The position numbers and the translations under genes are program-made. Below are positions 1 through 12,063 of a DNA stretch of 64,000 nt, piece by piece. The number at the start of each line of letters is the position of its first letter. Position 1 is the first letter of the stretch. The stretch is from Arctopsyche grandis (Eukaryota > Arthropoda > Insecta > Trichoptera > Hydropsychidae): assembly GCF_051622035.1 (NCBI RefSeq), contig NC_135367.1, forward strand, positions 10,452,501 to 10,516,500, in the 5' to 3' direction. The notes beneath the pieces were generated by a model. It ran no database searches. It saw only the letters and a list, made by a program, of their open reading frames with translations, and was not told where the DNA came from.

Positions 1-403
1 TATCTGCGACGTGTCGCGATGAAAACTTTGATCAGATTTAAAATCTAAGCGAACGTTGACTCGTAGAGTCGTATATCCAACCTCAGTATTGAACTGTTTT
101 TTTCGAAGCTTAGAACCCATTAGGTAAAGCCTCAAGATCTTCTATAGATGTGGTACTTATGTACGTGCTTGTGAAAAATTTGCAATATCTCAGAACAAAA
201 ATCCGATGATATCTCGTTACACACTCTTTTATCCTTAAGTCTTTTGTGCGTTGTCAAAATGGGTCCGTCAGAAATGACGGGTTGCTATTGTACACGTGAT
301 ATGTACAAAGTATCTACTTACTGTTGTCATACACAAATAGATCCATTTTGCTGTGAAGAAAATATTTTTTTGTACAAACTCCCATATGTATTATATTATC
401 ACT

Positions 404-712
404 AGTGATGTGCCCGTTGATTTCAACGGGTGGTTTCGGAATGGAATTGATACACGAAATAGATTAAAGTTATATGCTATATCTATGTAATATATAATTT
501 CGAAAGAGACTTTGTAAGTATGCAAGTATGTATGTAAGGTTTGGGTGGTAGAATCCGTGATGTTAAATTTAGTAAAAAAATAAATGAATATTCAAATAAA
601 TTTAAATAAAATAAAACCATCCAAATTTAATAAAATGTTTGGTATTAGATTAACCATGCTTAATCGGTTTATATTACAAATACCAAGCGAAGCCGGGTAA
701 AACCACTAGTGT
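404..712 (+). mobile_element. Short Helitron-like repeat
   Basis: The piece ends in GCCGGGTAAAACCACTAGT, the CTAGT-type end expected of a Helitron, and begins near TCACTAGTGATG. Parts recur in reverse orientation at 1859-2485 and 48959-49147, including a shared stretch about AATTTCGAAAGAGACTTTG. It codes for nothing. The Helitron assignment rests on the end motif and the absence of a clear target duplication; an old non-LTR tail is the alternative. Confidence 0.45.
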
Positions 713-927
713 TATATATAAATATAATGTAAGGTAGTTTGCAGGCGCGCGCATGTATTAATAGAAAAAGTTGAATGCGCGCGTTACACACTCGTCAATC
801 CAACCCGTTCACCCGTTCGAAATGATGAATGAACGTGTGTGTGTGTGTCTTCGTGGATGTGCGTATATGTGTACGCTTCCGCGCAGCGCATTTTAAGTCC
901 CCATACTTATCCACGCGTTCGTTTTTT

Positions 928-1190
928 TACATACCTCTTTTATACTTCACTTACGATTACAATTCAGGAAAAAATTTGCCTCTTATCCGATCGTTTTCAT
1001 ACTTTGCCATATTGCTCATTTTGGTCATCAATATATGTAAGTAAATGTATTCTCCGCCATTACGATGGAGAAAAAAAATCGTTTTAGACGCGTTTAAAAT
1101 TTGAATTTCTGAAAAGTGCCTGACGTTTATCCAGTTTTTAGTTTTAAACATAGATGGCGGTAGTAAAATAAATTTATTGGTATTTTTATT
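928..1190 (+). repeat. Dispersed repeat, copy 1
   Basis: This block matches 56218-56483 in reverse orientation. Shared landmarks are TTACGATTACAATTCAGGAA, TTATCCGATCGTTTTCATAC and ATAGATGGCGGTAGTAAA. There is no coding capacity and no obvious terminal repeat. The family is not recognised. Confidence 0.7.
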
Positions 1191-1299
1191 CAAAATAATA
1201 ATTTTATATACAAATTATAGAAGAGGTATGTATTTTAATTATTATATATGTTTTTATATACATCGTGTCTGTGTGTCTGTGTATTTTTTTTCATAGAAC

Positions 1300-1830
1300 A
1301 CAAAAACTTGCTTTTACAGATTACTCCAAAGCGACGAGTGCATTTAAACCGATACAATGACCAAAATTGTCGATTACGAACAAAAATTACATGGATTTAT
1401 TCGCGCTCGGTCTTTATTGGAAAAACCGTCTTGTCTGAGTCCGTGGGAAAAGTTTCCGCCAATAATGGCCGAACGTTAATCGTCGTGGCGAAACTTAGCA
1501 CTCTCACCGGGGTTGGGGCGCGCACGACCATTGGAGCCCAACCCAAAAATGAAATATAGAGTCGGGGAAAGTTCGAGCGGAAAAGTCCATTTATAATCCG
1601 TCTCTGGGCGCGTGTAACTTCGTAAAACAATACGGGCCGGCAAATTTTCAGGGCCGGCAGGTTGGGGGCTTTTAATTAATTAATTTGTCCCGTTAATTTG
1701 CCCGTTAAAATTCAATAACGCTTGCGTAGGTAGCGTCGTCAATTCCGTTAAATTGCCACGTGCCGAATACGCATCACGCCACTGCCGACGATGATACTGC
1801 GACGTAACCATCAACGGTGCTCAAACTATG
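1300..1830. other. Less AT-rich non-coding block, possible conserved element
   Basis: This 0.5 kb stretch is richer in G+C than its surroundings. It has no dispersed match that I could see in the window and carries a TTAATTAATTAATT core beside GGGCCGGCAGG. Open frames here are short and lack splice context, so I do not call a gene. The composition resembles conserved non-coding enhancers of insect genomes; this is inference only. Confidence 0.3.
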
Positions 1831-1858
1831 AGATGGGGTCAAAATTGCAACATATAAA

Positions 1859-2485
1859 GCACTAGTTGTTTTACCCGGCTTCGCTCAGTATTTGTAATAT
1901 AAACAGCATAAACATTGCGAATCTTATAGTAAATATTCATTTGTTTTTTTATTAAATTTATTTGCATCGAAAAAAATATAATATTCAACCAATTGAATTG
2001 TCATCATAGAAACTTTGTTTTGTTTACGAAGTTCCCAACCAAAGATACTGTTACGGAGGGGTGGGTGGAGGTTCCAAGTAAAAGGTCAAAGTCGCGTCAC
2101 AGCATTTATTGGTGATTAAGGAGATACACGCACTGGCAGTGCTCCGTCCAGAATGTCTTGATATTCTCTAAGTACCTCCTTATAAAGGACAGGTCACTCA
2201 GAGCATCTTCGACGTCCGGTTACTTCCCCATTGTTTAGTCACGTACTCGGATGTGCAGTCCCACGCTTTGGCGTTGTCAGTTCTAAGAACTCCACGGGAA
2301 TGCGACCGAGTTCCGCTATCGCCTAAGTGTTTATCATTGTTTAGCCGACTTGCACTTAAGCCTGGAGATAATCCTCGAAACCAATTATAACGGTGGCTCC
2401 TTTTAGCATACGCTACAGTACTTACATACTTACATACATTGTACATACAAAGTCTCTTTCGAAATTATATATTAGATATAAGCAA
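1859..2485 (-). mobile_element. Helitron-like repeat split by an LTR
   Basis: On the minus strand this copy shows the same parts as 404-712: the CACTAGT/CCCGGCTTCG end at 1859-1885 and the AAGTCTCTTTCGAAATTAT block at 2448-2466. Between the two lies an unrelated LTR-like sequence (2049-2417), so this copy is older than that insertion. Confidence 0.45.
2049..2417 (-). mobile_element. Solo LTR, copy 1
   Basis: Read on the minus strand it starts TGTAGC and ends GTAACA and has an AATAAA signal followed by TGCTGTGAC. It aligns over its whole length with 49551-49967 on the plus strand. No internal retroelement genes flank it, so it is a solo LTR. A clean target duplication could not be seen. Confidence 0.6.
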
Positions 2486-3612
2486 CATGGTAGCGTGATT
2501 ATTTACCTAAAGAAATGTCGTGGGTTCAAATTCTGATCAGAGGCGAAAAAAAAATTAAATTTTCTCCATGATTTCAAGTACGTCTATCCCTGCTGGAAAA
2601 TTCTGAATGGTTATTAAGGGCCAAAACACACTGAATGGTATGGGAAGTCACATACATATGTACATATATACCAGGAACGGGCCTTCCTGGCCAATTACAA
2701 ACAATGCAGCATTTTTACGAACCTTACGTTAGACTTGATTGTGTGTAGCTAGCAATAGAGTAATCTTTTACTACTACAAGTACAAGTATATAAATTTAAA
2801 GAGCTTGTGTGTATTCAACGATATGCTTTTAAAATCTAATATACATATATATTTAAGGAGCTCATCTTGAAACGACTTCGAAAGCATACGTTTTGAATAC
2901 GAATTGCCTGCGGCTCAATTTTATAATTTACATTATATAAAAGTAGCCCAGCAAGTAATCCAATCTTCTACTAAACGCTACTTATTGTAATGTAGCCATT
3001 TTAAAAATAAAATCCAGTATTATTTCCATTTCAATATAAAAAACCTACATCAAATCTTTTATAAAAATTTAAAATATTTTTATACAAAATGTAATTTTTA
3101 AAGCTATTTTGAATATTGAGCTCATATCAATAACCACCTCCCTTCTTCTACTACTACTTTTTGGCAATTTTATTTTGACAACTGAGCCTTGTGGTAATAT
3201 TTCTTTTTGATTTTATCGCATGTAAGCTGGAAAGCGACTCGGCATCCCCTATATTCTTTTATGCTTACATATACCATAATTGATTTAAGGGTTTGGAAAC
3301 GTGAGCTTTATGGAAATAAAAATGAAAAAAGCCAATTTTTCATATTCAATGCAAGATAAATTGTTTCCCATATTTCTATACATCACATAGACGCTGTACT
3401 ACAATAAACGTTATCTCAATCTGACAAAAATTGAACTATTCCAATTTTTCTCTGACAAGCCCATAATATTTACAAAATAAACCATGGACGAAAACATGTC
3501 AGTTTGTTGGACAATCTAATTTAATTTAATTTGACATCAATCGTAGCTCAACTCTAGAACGTAGAAGGAATCTGACCCAACACTTCTTATTATTCCTTCT
3601 ATGACCTAACTA
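2486..3612. other. Gene-free AT-rich stretch
   Basis: No coding exon is recognisable. A tRNA-like B box (GGGTTCAAATTC) lies near 2521, and 2664-2720 is a minus-strand copy of the CCAGGAAGGC...GCCTTCCTGG hairpin that ends the SINEs further right. The rest shows nothing I can name. Confidence 0.5.
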
Positions 3613-3957
3613 AGGTTTATTCATACTATCCAGCAGTTCAAGGCTACAGCACAGCACAGAAGCTCACGTAAACGAAAGTTTATATGCATACTATCCGAAA
3701 CGTTTCCGAAAATATTCATATGTGTATGCGCACTTTCTACTATGATATTTCCACAGTAGCCAAAGAAAAGTTTTGCTTGATACGTTACGATGACATATAC
3801 TGATAAATAGATTTTGTCAGCTACTGCTTTTACTTGCTGTTACGTCTACGTCACGTTATTCATGAATGTGTCCATAGAAAATATACCAAAGAATACTTAT
3901 ACGTATTGCTGGTTACATTCATTTGCCGGTACGTGGTGTGCTAGTATGAATAGACCT
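3613..3957. mobile_element. Tourist-like MITE
   Basis: The ends are inverted (AGGTTTATTCATACTATCC at the left, CTAGTATGAATAGACCT at the right) and a CTA triplet flanks both sides (3610-3612, 3958-3960), as expected for a PIF/Harbinger-type 3-bp duplication. The inside matches the family seen at 13227-13607, 39878-39986 and 60978-61196, including ACCAAAGAATAC. It is diverged and non-coding. Confidence 0.6.
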
Positions 3958-3979
3958 CTAATCACTCAAGACTATTTTC

Positions 3980-4570
3980 CAGGGTTGTGGAGTCGGATCA
4001 AAATGTACCGACTTTGTTTTATGATTCGACTCCAATTTGAACGAATTTAGTAAGATTGACTTTTCTTGCCAACGTATAAAATTGTTAGTTACAAAAATAA
4101 TAGGGATTTTCAAAATATAAAAAAAAGGAATTAAAAAAATCACACGTAACCCAATTTATTGAATTATTGATCATTAAATAGGTATAACTATAATGTAAAT
4201 ACATTCATAGTGTATGTGTATGAATTTCATACATAAAAAATAAATGAGAGTAAAAATCAGAATAAAAAGAAGGATGAGAATATGAGGATGAGAATACATG
4301 CAATTACAACGATTTTATTTTATATTATTTATAATATGATTTTTATATATCGGTTATTAAATTTAAATTTACTAATGGATTTACTTAAATAAAAAAGGAG
4401 ACTCTAGTTGTCACATACCGTAATACCATTAATTAAAGAAAATAATAGCTAATATAAAACTTTTAGAAAGGAATCGGAGTCGGTTGATTTTTTACAACTC
4501 CGACTCCAACTCCTACTCCGCTTGAAATGCTCCAACTTCACGACTCCGACTCTGACTAAACACAGCCCTG
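3980..4570. mobile_element. hAT-type non-autonomous element
   Basis: It starts CAGGGTTGTGGAGTCGGA and ends GACTAAACACAGCCCTG, with the GACTCCGACTC theme inverted at both ends. CAGGG...CCCTG termini are typical of hAT elements. The octamer CTATTTTC directly flanks both sides (3972-3979 and 4571-4578), the 8-bp duplication of that superfamily. The interior is AT-rich and non-coding. Confidence 0.75.
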
Positions 4571-5565
4571 CTATTTTCGCAACCAATCATTTTATTTCGG
4601 TATTATTAAATTATTTCGGCTTCCTTGTTACGTCGGGTAATTTATATCATATTAAAGAAATAAACACAATTGTGCCACGTATTTCAGCCACAGATTATTC
4701 GATTAATATTTATATTATTTATAGTAAACATCATTCGATGGTTTGACAGGCTAATTTATTGAATTAACTCTGAAGCGATTGGAAAGACTGAATTAAATTA
4801 TACTAAAGAGCTTTATCGGCGATAAAACAGGCGAGTCTTCTCAAACGGTAGAGATAAAACGATTAATAACAACCCACGTATTCCAGTAGAGCGGAATAAA
4901 AATATTCTAAAGTTAAAAAAATAAATGTTTCGTATTTATGGTGGGATTGTTTAAATGCGTCTATATGAACGATAGTATGTACATACATACATGAGTATGA
5001 TAGAAGAAAATTTCCAAAAGTTAAGCAAACTGCTGTGCGGTTATTTCTCGGACAGGTGCACTCTACTGTCGCTTTGGACTACCATTCTCTACATTTCTCT
5101 CGCTTGTAAGAATTGAATTGGTTTCGTACGAACACAACTTATACATAGAATGCCTTACACAAGCACGTATACTAGTGTAAGTAGGTATGCGTTTCAGTTT
5201 TCTATTGTACGTGCACGTTTTGTTATTCGAACGGAGGCAATTGTTGCTGTGGAAAATCTTTACGCTACTCGAGCTTTTCATTCGCAATTTTTTATTGCGT
5301 ATTTTTTTTCCTTCTTTTCGCTTTTCGATATTAGCACATTTCTCATTATCGTACGTGCGCCCAGCCGCAAGTGAATATTCATTGTTGCCATTTCAGAACA
5401 ACTCAATTCTGCAAATGGTTCTGTACAACGGACGTCAATCAACGAGACTTCCCGATGTCGAGAAGTGTTTTGCGTTCTCAAATTGGCAAATTTGATTTAA
5501 CCGTGTCATGACTTTTGCTTACTCGCAGATAATATTTTCACTTCATCTACATACATACATATACA
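4571..5565. other. Gene-free stretch
   Basis: I see only short frames without splice context, and short TACATACATACATG runs near 4979. No repeat family seen elsewhere in the window is recognisable here. Confidence 0.5.
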
Positions 5566-6012
5566 TATAGCCAGCAGCATAGCTCGGACGTTAAGCTTCT
5601 GCTTACCGTCAAGAAGGTGCCGGGTTCTATCCCTGAATGAAAATGAATTTTTCAGAGTATGCTGTTGGTCAGACCTGGATTTGTGACTCCAGGTTGATCG
5701 TTTCCTATCAGAGTTTGCCAATTTTCTCTGATTTCATTGTTGAAACGGTTCCCGGAAAAAAAAATTGGCTAAAAATCCTTCCTACCTACTATGTCACCAC
5801 TATTTGAAATTTGATGGATGTACAATAAAAATTTATGTACAATTCATAGATGTCTCGTTAATTTGCGAGTTTTTTCAGTGTCTCGCAATTCAACGACTTA
5901 TAATAAAAAAAAAATGCTGCATTTGTATTTGTAATTGGCCAGGAAGGCGCATTGGGATTTACCTGTAAGGCCTTCCTGGTATATATGTAAAATAAAATAA
6001 AATAAATAAAAT
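5566..6012 (+). mobile_element. tRNA-derived SINE, copy 1
   Basis: The head is tRNA-like (AGCCAGCAGCATAGCTC with a B-box-like GGGTTCTATCCC). The body holds GACTCCAGGTTGATCGTTTC and GAGTTTGCCAATTTT; the 3' part is a hairpin (CCAGGAAGGC...GCCTTCCTGG, 5939-5980) followed by an AAATAAAAT tail. Its near copy is at 6807-7225. Such elements are transcribed by RNA polymerase III and mobilised by a LINE. Confidence 0.8.
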
Positions 6013-6153
6013 AAATATAGACGAAGTATAACAGATGAATTAATGTAATTTTGAGAAGATCTTAACTCGAGATTTACGTCCTAGGTACATACATATATTC
6101 TAATAGTTACTACTCCAGTTGTCATTATTTAGAATATTATACACTTACTTTTT

Positions 6154-6281
6154 CTTGTAAGTTAGTAAGTGATTTCCGATTTTATTAGATCCGTCACAAC
6201 AATCAAGATAAATAAATCTTGTATGTTAGTAAGTGATTTCCGATTTTATTAGATCCGTCACAACAATCAAGATAAATAAAT
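6154..6281. repeat. Two tandem 64-bp units
   Basis: The unit beginning CTTGTAAGTTAGTAAGTGAT at 6154 is repeated almost exactly from 6218 (CTTGTATGTTAGTAAGTGAT). Both units end in AAGATAAATAAAT. This is a recent local duplication with no coding content. Confidence 0.9.
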
Positions 6282-6806
6282 TGACAAACTCTAGCAGAAG
6301 ACGGTCAATCCGGATTTAATAACCATCTAGATCTTGCTAGCAGCAATAGATGTAGTTGTAATCATCTATCGACCAATATTTGAACCCACGACATACATAT
6401 CTACTGATAAGAACCCGCTTAATATTCTGAACATACATATGTATGCCATCCATAAATAGCCACAGTGTAGTGAACTGGTAGAGCTATTGCATACCAGTAG
6501 AGAGGTCATGGGTTCAAGTCATCAAAAAACACAGATAGACCTCCTGTTTAGAATTTTCAGATTTTTCTAGCTTAATTATTGTGAACGATCCAATAAATCG
6601 GTATCCTTACCTCAGTTTCTCGCAAATTTATGTTATTATCATCTCGAATTTGTTGAATCTTATAAAATACTACCTATGTACATAATGTATTTCATGCAAA
6701 TTTGCTATGTATCAAATTTTTTTTTGGTTGTTCATAGATGACTCTATTTTATTTGTAAATTATTATTACTTATTTACAAAAATAATTGAACCAGCTTGGT
6801 CATTAG

Positions 6807-7225
6807 CCAGCAGCATAGCTTCTGCCTAGCACCGACAGGCGCCGGGTTCGATCCCATGAGCTAAAAGATTTTATTCCGAATATATTCTGTAGTGCTGCTG
6901 TTCAGACTTGGATATTTGTGACTCCAGGTCGATCGTTTCCTATCAGAGTTTGCCAATTTTTCTGATTTCATTGTTGAAACGGTTCCCGATTAAATTGGCC
7001 AAATACCTTCCTAACTACTTGTCACCACTATTTGAGTATGACTAATGTACAATAAATTTATGTCCAATTCACAGATGTCTCCTTAATTACTAGTTTTGAG
7101 TGTCTCGTAATTCATTTTTAATTGTGTAATAAAAATGCTGCATTGTTTGTAATTGGCCAGGAAAGCGCATTGGGGTTTACCTGTAAGGCCTTCTTGGTAT
7201 ATATGTGAAAAATAAAAAAAAATGT
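6807..7225 (+). mobile_element. tRNA-derived SINE, copy 2
   Basis: It has the same order as copy 1: head AGCCAGCAGCATAGC, B-box-like GGGTTCGATCCC, body with GATCGTTTCCTATCAGAG, then the GGCCAGGAAAGC...AAGGCCTTCTTGG hairpin and an A-rich tail. It is full length. Confidence 0.8.
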
Positions 7226-8430
7226 ATAAAACAATCTTGTAATAATAATGTGGTTATGATTATTTGGACGGCTTCAATTTTATCAAGAATGATCAAAACG
7301 AACGCATCCCGGACTCCACTACTTTGGAAAAATGGGTCATTGTATTTGTATTATACATATTATACATAAATATTTTCTCATACAGTAGAAACTATTAATA
7401 TGCTATGTCACGAAACTTTCCGTATTCTTTCACGGACAAACCTCTCACACTTCGAAGATAAAATTTGCATTTTATGCCAACACAAAAGATACATATAACA
7501 AGAGTGTACGTACACGTTCTTAAACGACCTGAAACACACGTATGGATTTCGTCCATTCGTTCAACTACGAAAGTAACTGTAAAAATCGCTCATTTTTACC
7601 GCCTTTTAAAATGTATTGCCGCAACAAGGCATTTCCTGAATGAAATCATACTTATTTATTTTCCTTCAGAAACGTACGAACGGGAAATCGTAAAACAAAA
7701 CAGTTCACGAATCGTGAGCAGACTTCGCTAACGACTGCAGGAGACAGATTGCACGACGCCATTTTTGCATATGGCCACCGCGCAGATAGAATTTCCACTC
7801 TGCCGATTCTCCCCACACATGTGTAGGATATATATTCCTAGTTTCTTCATGTTTTTTTTTTCATTTTTATTATTATTCGGATAATAAAAGGCGGGCAGGG
7901 TACATACGGTCGTCGTTCTTTTTTAGCCTTTTGGCCCGTTCGAACGTAACGACCGAACACGTCCGCACTTTACGCCACTATCGTACACTACTTCAATCCA
8001 AACACGTGTATATAATGCATACATACATGTATATATGTACGTGGTGTACTTTGTATATATGTGCGTACCTATCTTGAAATTTTATGTCTTTGTTGTAAGG
8101 TCGAAAAGTCGCGTGTCGTCGTTCCGTACGTGAGCGCAATTTAACGAGTTTGATGGCAGCGGAATCGCTCGGGAATTGTGAAGTTTGACGTTTTTAAATT
8201 TTTTTTAGAATCCTTTCGTTTTCATTTTGATAGTTTGCGTTCGTAGAACACGTAAACTAAGCTATGGAGATGCGGGGGGAAGTTTCATTCGTGACTGACG
8301 TGTATAGAGATTGAACTTATTTTATCAAATAAATCATTTTTGTGTCTTGAGATCTAGCGTGTTTGTCAGTTGCTCTGGTACCATTCGTTAAACCAATCTT
8401 AATCATTTCGATACGGCAACTTAAATCAAA
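7226..8430. other. Gene-free stretch with a less AT-rich core
   Basis: No coding exon is supported. The part 7690-8210 is less AT-rich and holds several CpG-containing words (CGACGCC, CCGTTCGAACGTAACGACCG), which could mark a promoter or a non-coding first exon of the PLC-epsilon gene. Nothing in the sequence proves this. Confidence 0.3.
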
Positions 8431-8818
8431 TAACCAGCAGCTTGGACTAGTGTTAAGCATACATGCTTTCGTACATAGTGGTCACGGGTTCCAGTCCCAC
8501 TGGTTGCTGCTGGCCAGACCTTAGTTTTTGACTCCAGGTCGATCGTTTCCTATCAAATTTTGCCAATTTATCTGATTTCATTACTGTAGCGGTTTCTCCA
8601 CCAAATTAGCCAAAACCATCCTAACCACTGTCACCACTATTTGAACATGATTTCAAAAATGTATTATCTATGACAGATATCCCGCTAATTTTCAAATATA
8701 TAGTATTTGTATTATGTTTATATGTATGTATGTCTGATCACAGTGACGCGTTAGAGTATTATGTAATATCATTGTGGCATAATATGTAAATAAATAAATA
8801 AATAAAAATAATAATAAA
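8431..8818 (+). mobile_element. tRNA-derived SINE, copy 3
   Basis: The head AACCAGCAGCTTGGACTAGT is followed by a B-box-like GGGTTCCAGTCCC and by the family body (GACTCCAGGTCGATCGTTTC). The 3' part differs from copies 1 and 2 and ends in an AAATAAATAAATAAA tail. The A-box-like part is better preserved here and at 10483 than in copies 1-2. Confidence 0.75.
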
Positions 8819-9133
8819 TAAATCTTGTTGGGGATCGTCCTCTTCGTCTGTTATCCTCAACGCTTCCCAGAACGAGCAATTTTTTCAGTCTTGGTCTCGC
8901 TTCACGATGTGTCCAAAGAACTGGAGGATACTGAAGACTATAGAAGATTGATTGGTTAAAAATATGGCAAATTTTCGCTGGTATGTAATCTATAAGCCCA
9001 AACTTATTGATAGTTTTCAAGATGGAATATCTAAATCAAAATGTGCTTGTATGAAATGCAAGCATCATGGTAAATCAAATACATGTAAAGCAAAGCTGGT
9101 GTATATGTACATGTAAAGTAAAGTAATCCAAGC

Positions 9134-9300
9134 TGGTCAGACTTGGAGCACAAATATCCAAGTCTGACCAGCAGCATTTAAGATTCTACTCAGAATAAAT
9201 TCAGCTCGCGGAATTGAACTAGTATCTTTGATACTGAGCACCTCTCGGTGCTTAGTATCAAAACGTAACCACCTAGCCACACTGCTGGCTATAATGGAGT
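9134..9300 (-). mobile_element. SINE fragment, minus strand
   Basis: On the minus strand the head reads AGCCAGCAGTGTGGCTAGGT, followed by a degenerate B box and GCTGCTGGTCAGACTTGG. It holds a short internal hairpin (AAGCACCGAGAGGTGCTCAG) not present in the other copies. Truncated at the 3' end. Confidence 0.6.
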
Positions 9301-9419
9301 GGCCAGGTCAGGGCTGCTATTGGGAAAACGGTTGTCAAAAATAAAAACGAGCTGTGGGGTATCGACAGGGCTGGAGGACTTTGACGAGTCGTAATATGGA
9401 AATTAGAAGACAGGAAAGT

Positions 9420-9900
9420 CACAACCTACAGACACGATGAAAGCGACCGGAAAGAAGAATAAGACAATCGGTTAAATGCGTTCAAGAGAGTACGGACCGT
9501 CTCAGTGCCAATTAAATGTCTCTTACGTGCACTCGCAGTGAAATATTGAATACCATCCCAATGGAGTTTTAATTGCGTTAATCTCCGCTACATCGATGTC
9601 TGATATTCCATATGTGTATTATTATATAGGTATGTAATGTCGAGTGTTAAAATCGATCCAGCGACAACAAAGAAACGTTGCTGAATTAATCCTCGCGAGA
9701 GTTGAAGTTTAATTAATGGCACTATGTAAATTATCACTTACACGTGGAATTATGGAAACAGAGAATGCGACGCATTAAACAATTAAGTCGGTAATTTACG
9801 GCTACGTGCGGGCTTATAATTTGCGGTGCTTTTTAATTGTCGTGAATACCCGGAATTCAGCCGGGAATACCTGAAACGATTATATGTAATTCTGCAATCG
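9420..9900. other. Less AT-rich non-coding block, possible conserved element
   Basis: This block lacks dispersed-repeat character and contains several homeodomain-type cores (TTAATTAATGG, GAATTAATCC, CAATTAAATG, TTTTAATTG) in moderately G+C-rich sequence. No open frame has splice context. It may be an enhancer of PLC-epsilon or of a gene left of the window. Confidence 0.3.
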
Positions 9901-10482
9901 ATCGGCTTTTTTCATATTCAAACCTTTTCAACTGTATAAATAAATGTACATGTAATTTCGTACTAGTAAGCAAACAGTATTAAAATTACATTGTGGGTTA
10001 GCTCTGTTACGATGAACTATTGAATATTCGAATCTGAAGGATTAATAAACTAGATGTGTAGATTAGCTATAACTTGGTGGTAGGGAGTGTACGTACATAC
10101 ATAGTGTACATATGTATGTACTAGCTTCATACAATACAAGTGTTTATATTGTTATGTAGAGATTGGCTGATTGATGCTTGTTTACCACTGGTTTACTAAA
10201 CTGAATACGTATACTTATGTATAATAATGAAGCTCTATAACTTTGAGAGGGCTAAATCGATTTTAGTATTGTTTTATTTTCAATTCAATTGTTTTTTTAC
10301 TTTTTTTTGCGAACGACTAAATCAATTTTAATACCCCTCACAACGATTTTGAAGGACCTTCAAAGACAGATTCGTTGAACTTTTCAATAATAAATTTGAT
10401 TTTGATTAGCAAAAATTGAATAAATGATCAATCTGAAGAAAAACACTTTAATTTAAAAGCGATATTGTGCTATTAATCATGT

Positions 10483-10735
10483 TAACCAGCAGCGTGGTCT
10501 AGTGGTGAGTGTTGTATTCTTTCGTGCAAGGTGTCACGGGTTCGATTCCCACTAGAGTCTCGTTATTGGCCAGACCTTGGTTTGACGATGGTTTCTTATC
10601 AGATTTTTCCAATTTTTCTGATTTTCATTGAAACAGTTCCTGTAAAATTGGCTCAATAGGATTATTGAAAACTGATTTTAAAAAATCGGCAAATCCATTA
10701 GCAATTTTTATAATAAAATAAAGAGTATTGTGGCT
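10483..10735 (+). mobile_element. tRNA-derived SINE, copy 4
   Basis: The head AACCAGCAGCGTGGTCTAGT continues to an A-box-like GTCTAGTGGTGAG and an intact-looking B box (GGGTTCGATTCCC). The body (GGCCAGACCTTGG, TTTCCAATTTTTCTGATTTTC) is shortened and ends in ATAAAATAAAG. Confidence 0.75.
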
Positions 10736-11293
10736 AGAGTGGCTAGGGTGACCATACATCCCGTTTTGGCCGGGACAGTCCCGTCTGATCCGTAAAATTA
10801 TTTAATTTGTCCCAATTCGTCAGTCTTCTGATGCACATAAGATTTTTTTTTATAATATTTCGATATCGTTTTTACTTCCATATTTTTCTCAAAAACAAAT
10901 ATTAGTATATAAATATATTGTATTTACATACAATATATCCAATTTAAAGTAGCATTTAAGTACATATATTGTTACATCATTAATTTTACATATTTTAATA
11001 ACTGTAAAATACAATAATATTTTTATTCAATCAATATTACAGATCGCTCCAATGCGACGAGTATACTATACAGATCAAGAAACACACCAAATTATATATT
11101 AATACATAATTCGAAATTATACATGACATCTATGGTCAAACATTTAAAAGTGCATTGCAAACATCGTATACAATACGATCAACAAATATTTATACAATAA
11201 TCATCCACAGAGACATGGACTATGGAGATAAACCCGGCGAACCTTGAGATATAACATAATAACTTAAGATTTTGCGAGAGAAATGGTTAGGGA

Positions 11294-11465
11294 AAGCCAA
11301 TTTTGCAGGAATCGTTTCAATGAAAATCAGAAAAATTGGCAAACTCTGATAGGAAACGACCGACTTGTTCACAAACCAAGGTCTAGCCAGCAGCAACCAG
11401 TGTGACTCAAACTCATAGCCACACTTACATACTATAGCAAAATACCAAACCATGCTGCTGGTTTA
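11294..11465 (-). mobile_element. SINE fragment, minus strand
   Basis: The minus strand reads AACCAGCAGCATGGTTTGGT, a decayed B box and then the body words TCGGTCGTTTCCTATCAGAG and TTTGCCAATTTTTCTG. The 3' hairpin is missing. Confidence 0.7.
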
Positions 11466-12063
11466 AAATATTTTATTTATTATATTGTTTCATTTTCTTC
11501 TTTTGAAGAAATTCTTTACAAAAGAATAAATAAAAATTAAAGAAATCAAAATTTCCTTTTTAATAATAATAAGAGAATACCTTTTTGGAAAATTTTTAGA
11601 ATAATTTATTTTGAGATAATTTTTTTGTGGAATACGGTCACCATAATTATGGCAAACCTGTCTGAAAAATATGTTGACACGAAAACAATTTGTTTTTATA
11701 TATGGAACACGCTTTGCAAAATCCTTGACCTAATTTTACTAAAAACATTTCGCACCATATGTACGTAACGTGGAATTCATGTTTGTGTATTCGTATACAT
11801 ATACATATGTAGATATTACACATTCTAAATACATCCATGTTTTGACTTAAACGTGGACAAGATAGTAAATATAGTTCTATGATAAATAACTATAGTACAA
11901 ATTTGATTCGATATAGATTATTCGCGTCAACTTGAGCTTTATAGCCTATATACATATGTAGCTATTGGTTACAAAATAAATACACTCAGAAGTCAAATTC
12001 AACTGTTTAGATACTTGCTGCTTGTTATAGATAAAACTGACTTTATTAAATTTTTGTTTTCAG

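Noticed and set aside
5566-10600. tRNA genes at the AGCCAGCAGC...GGTTCGANTCC sequences
   Set aside because: They lack a full cloverleaf and are followed by a shared SINE body and A-rich tail.
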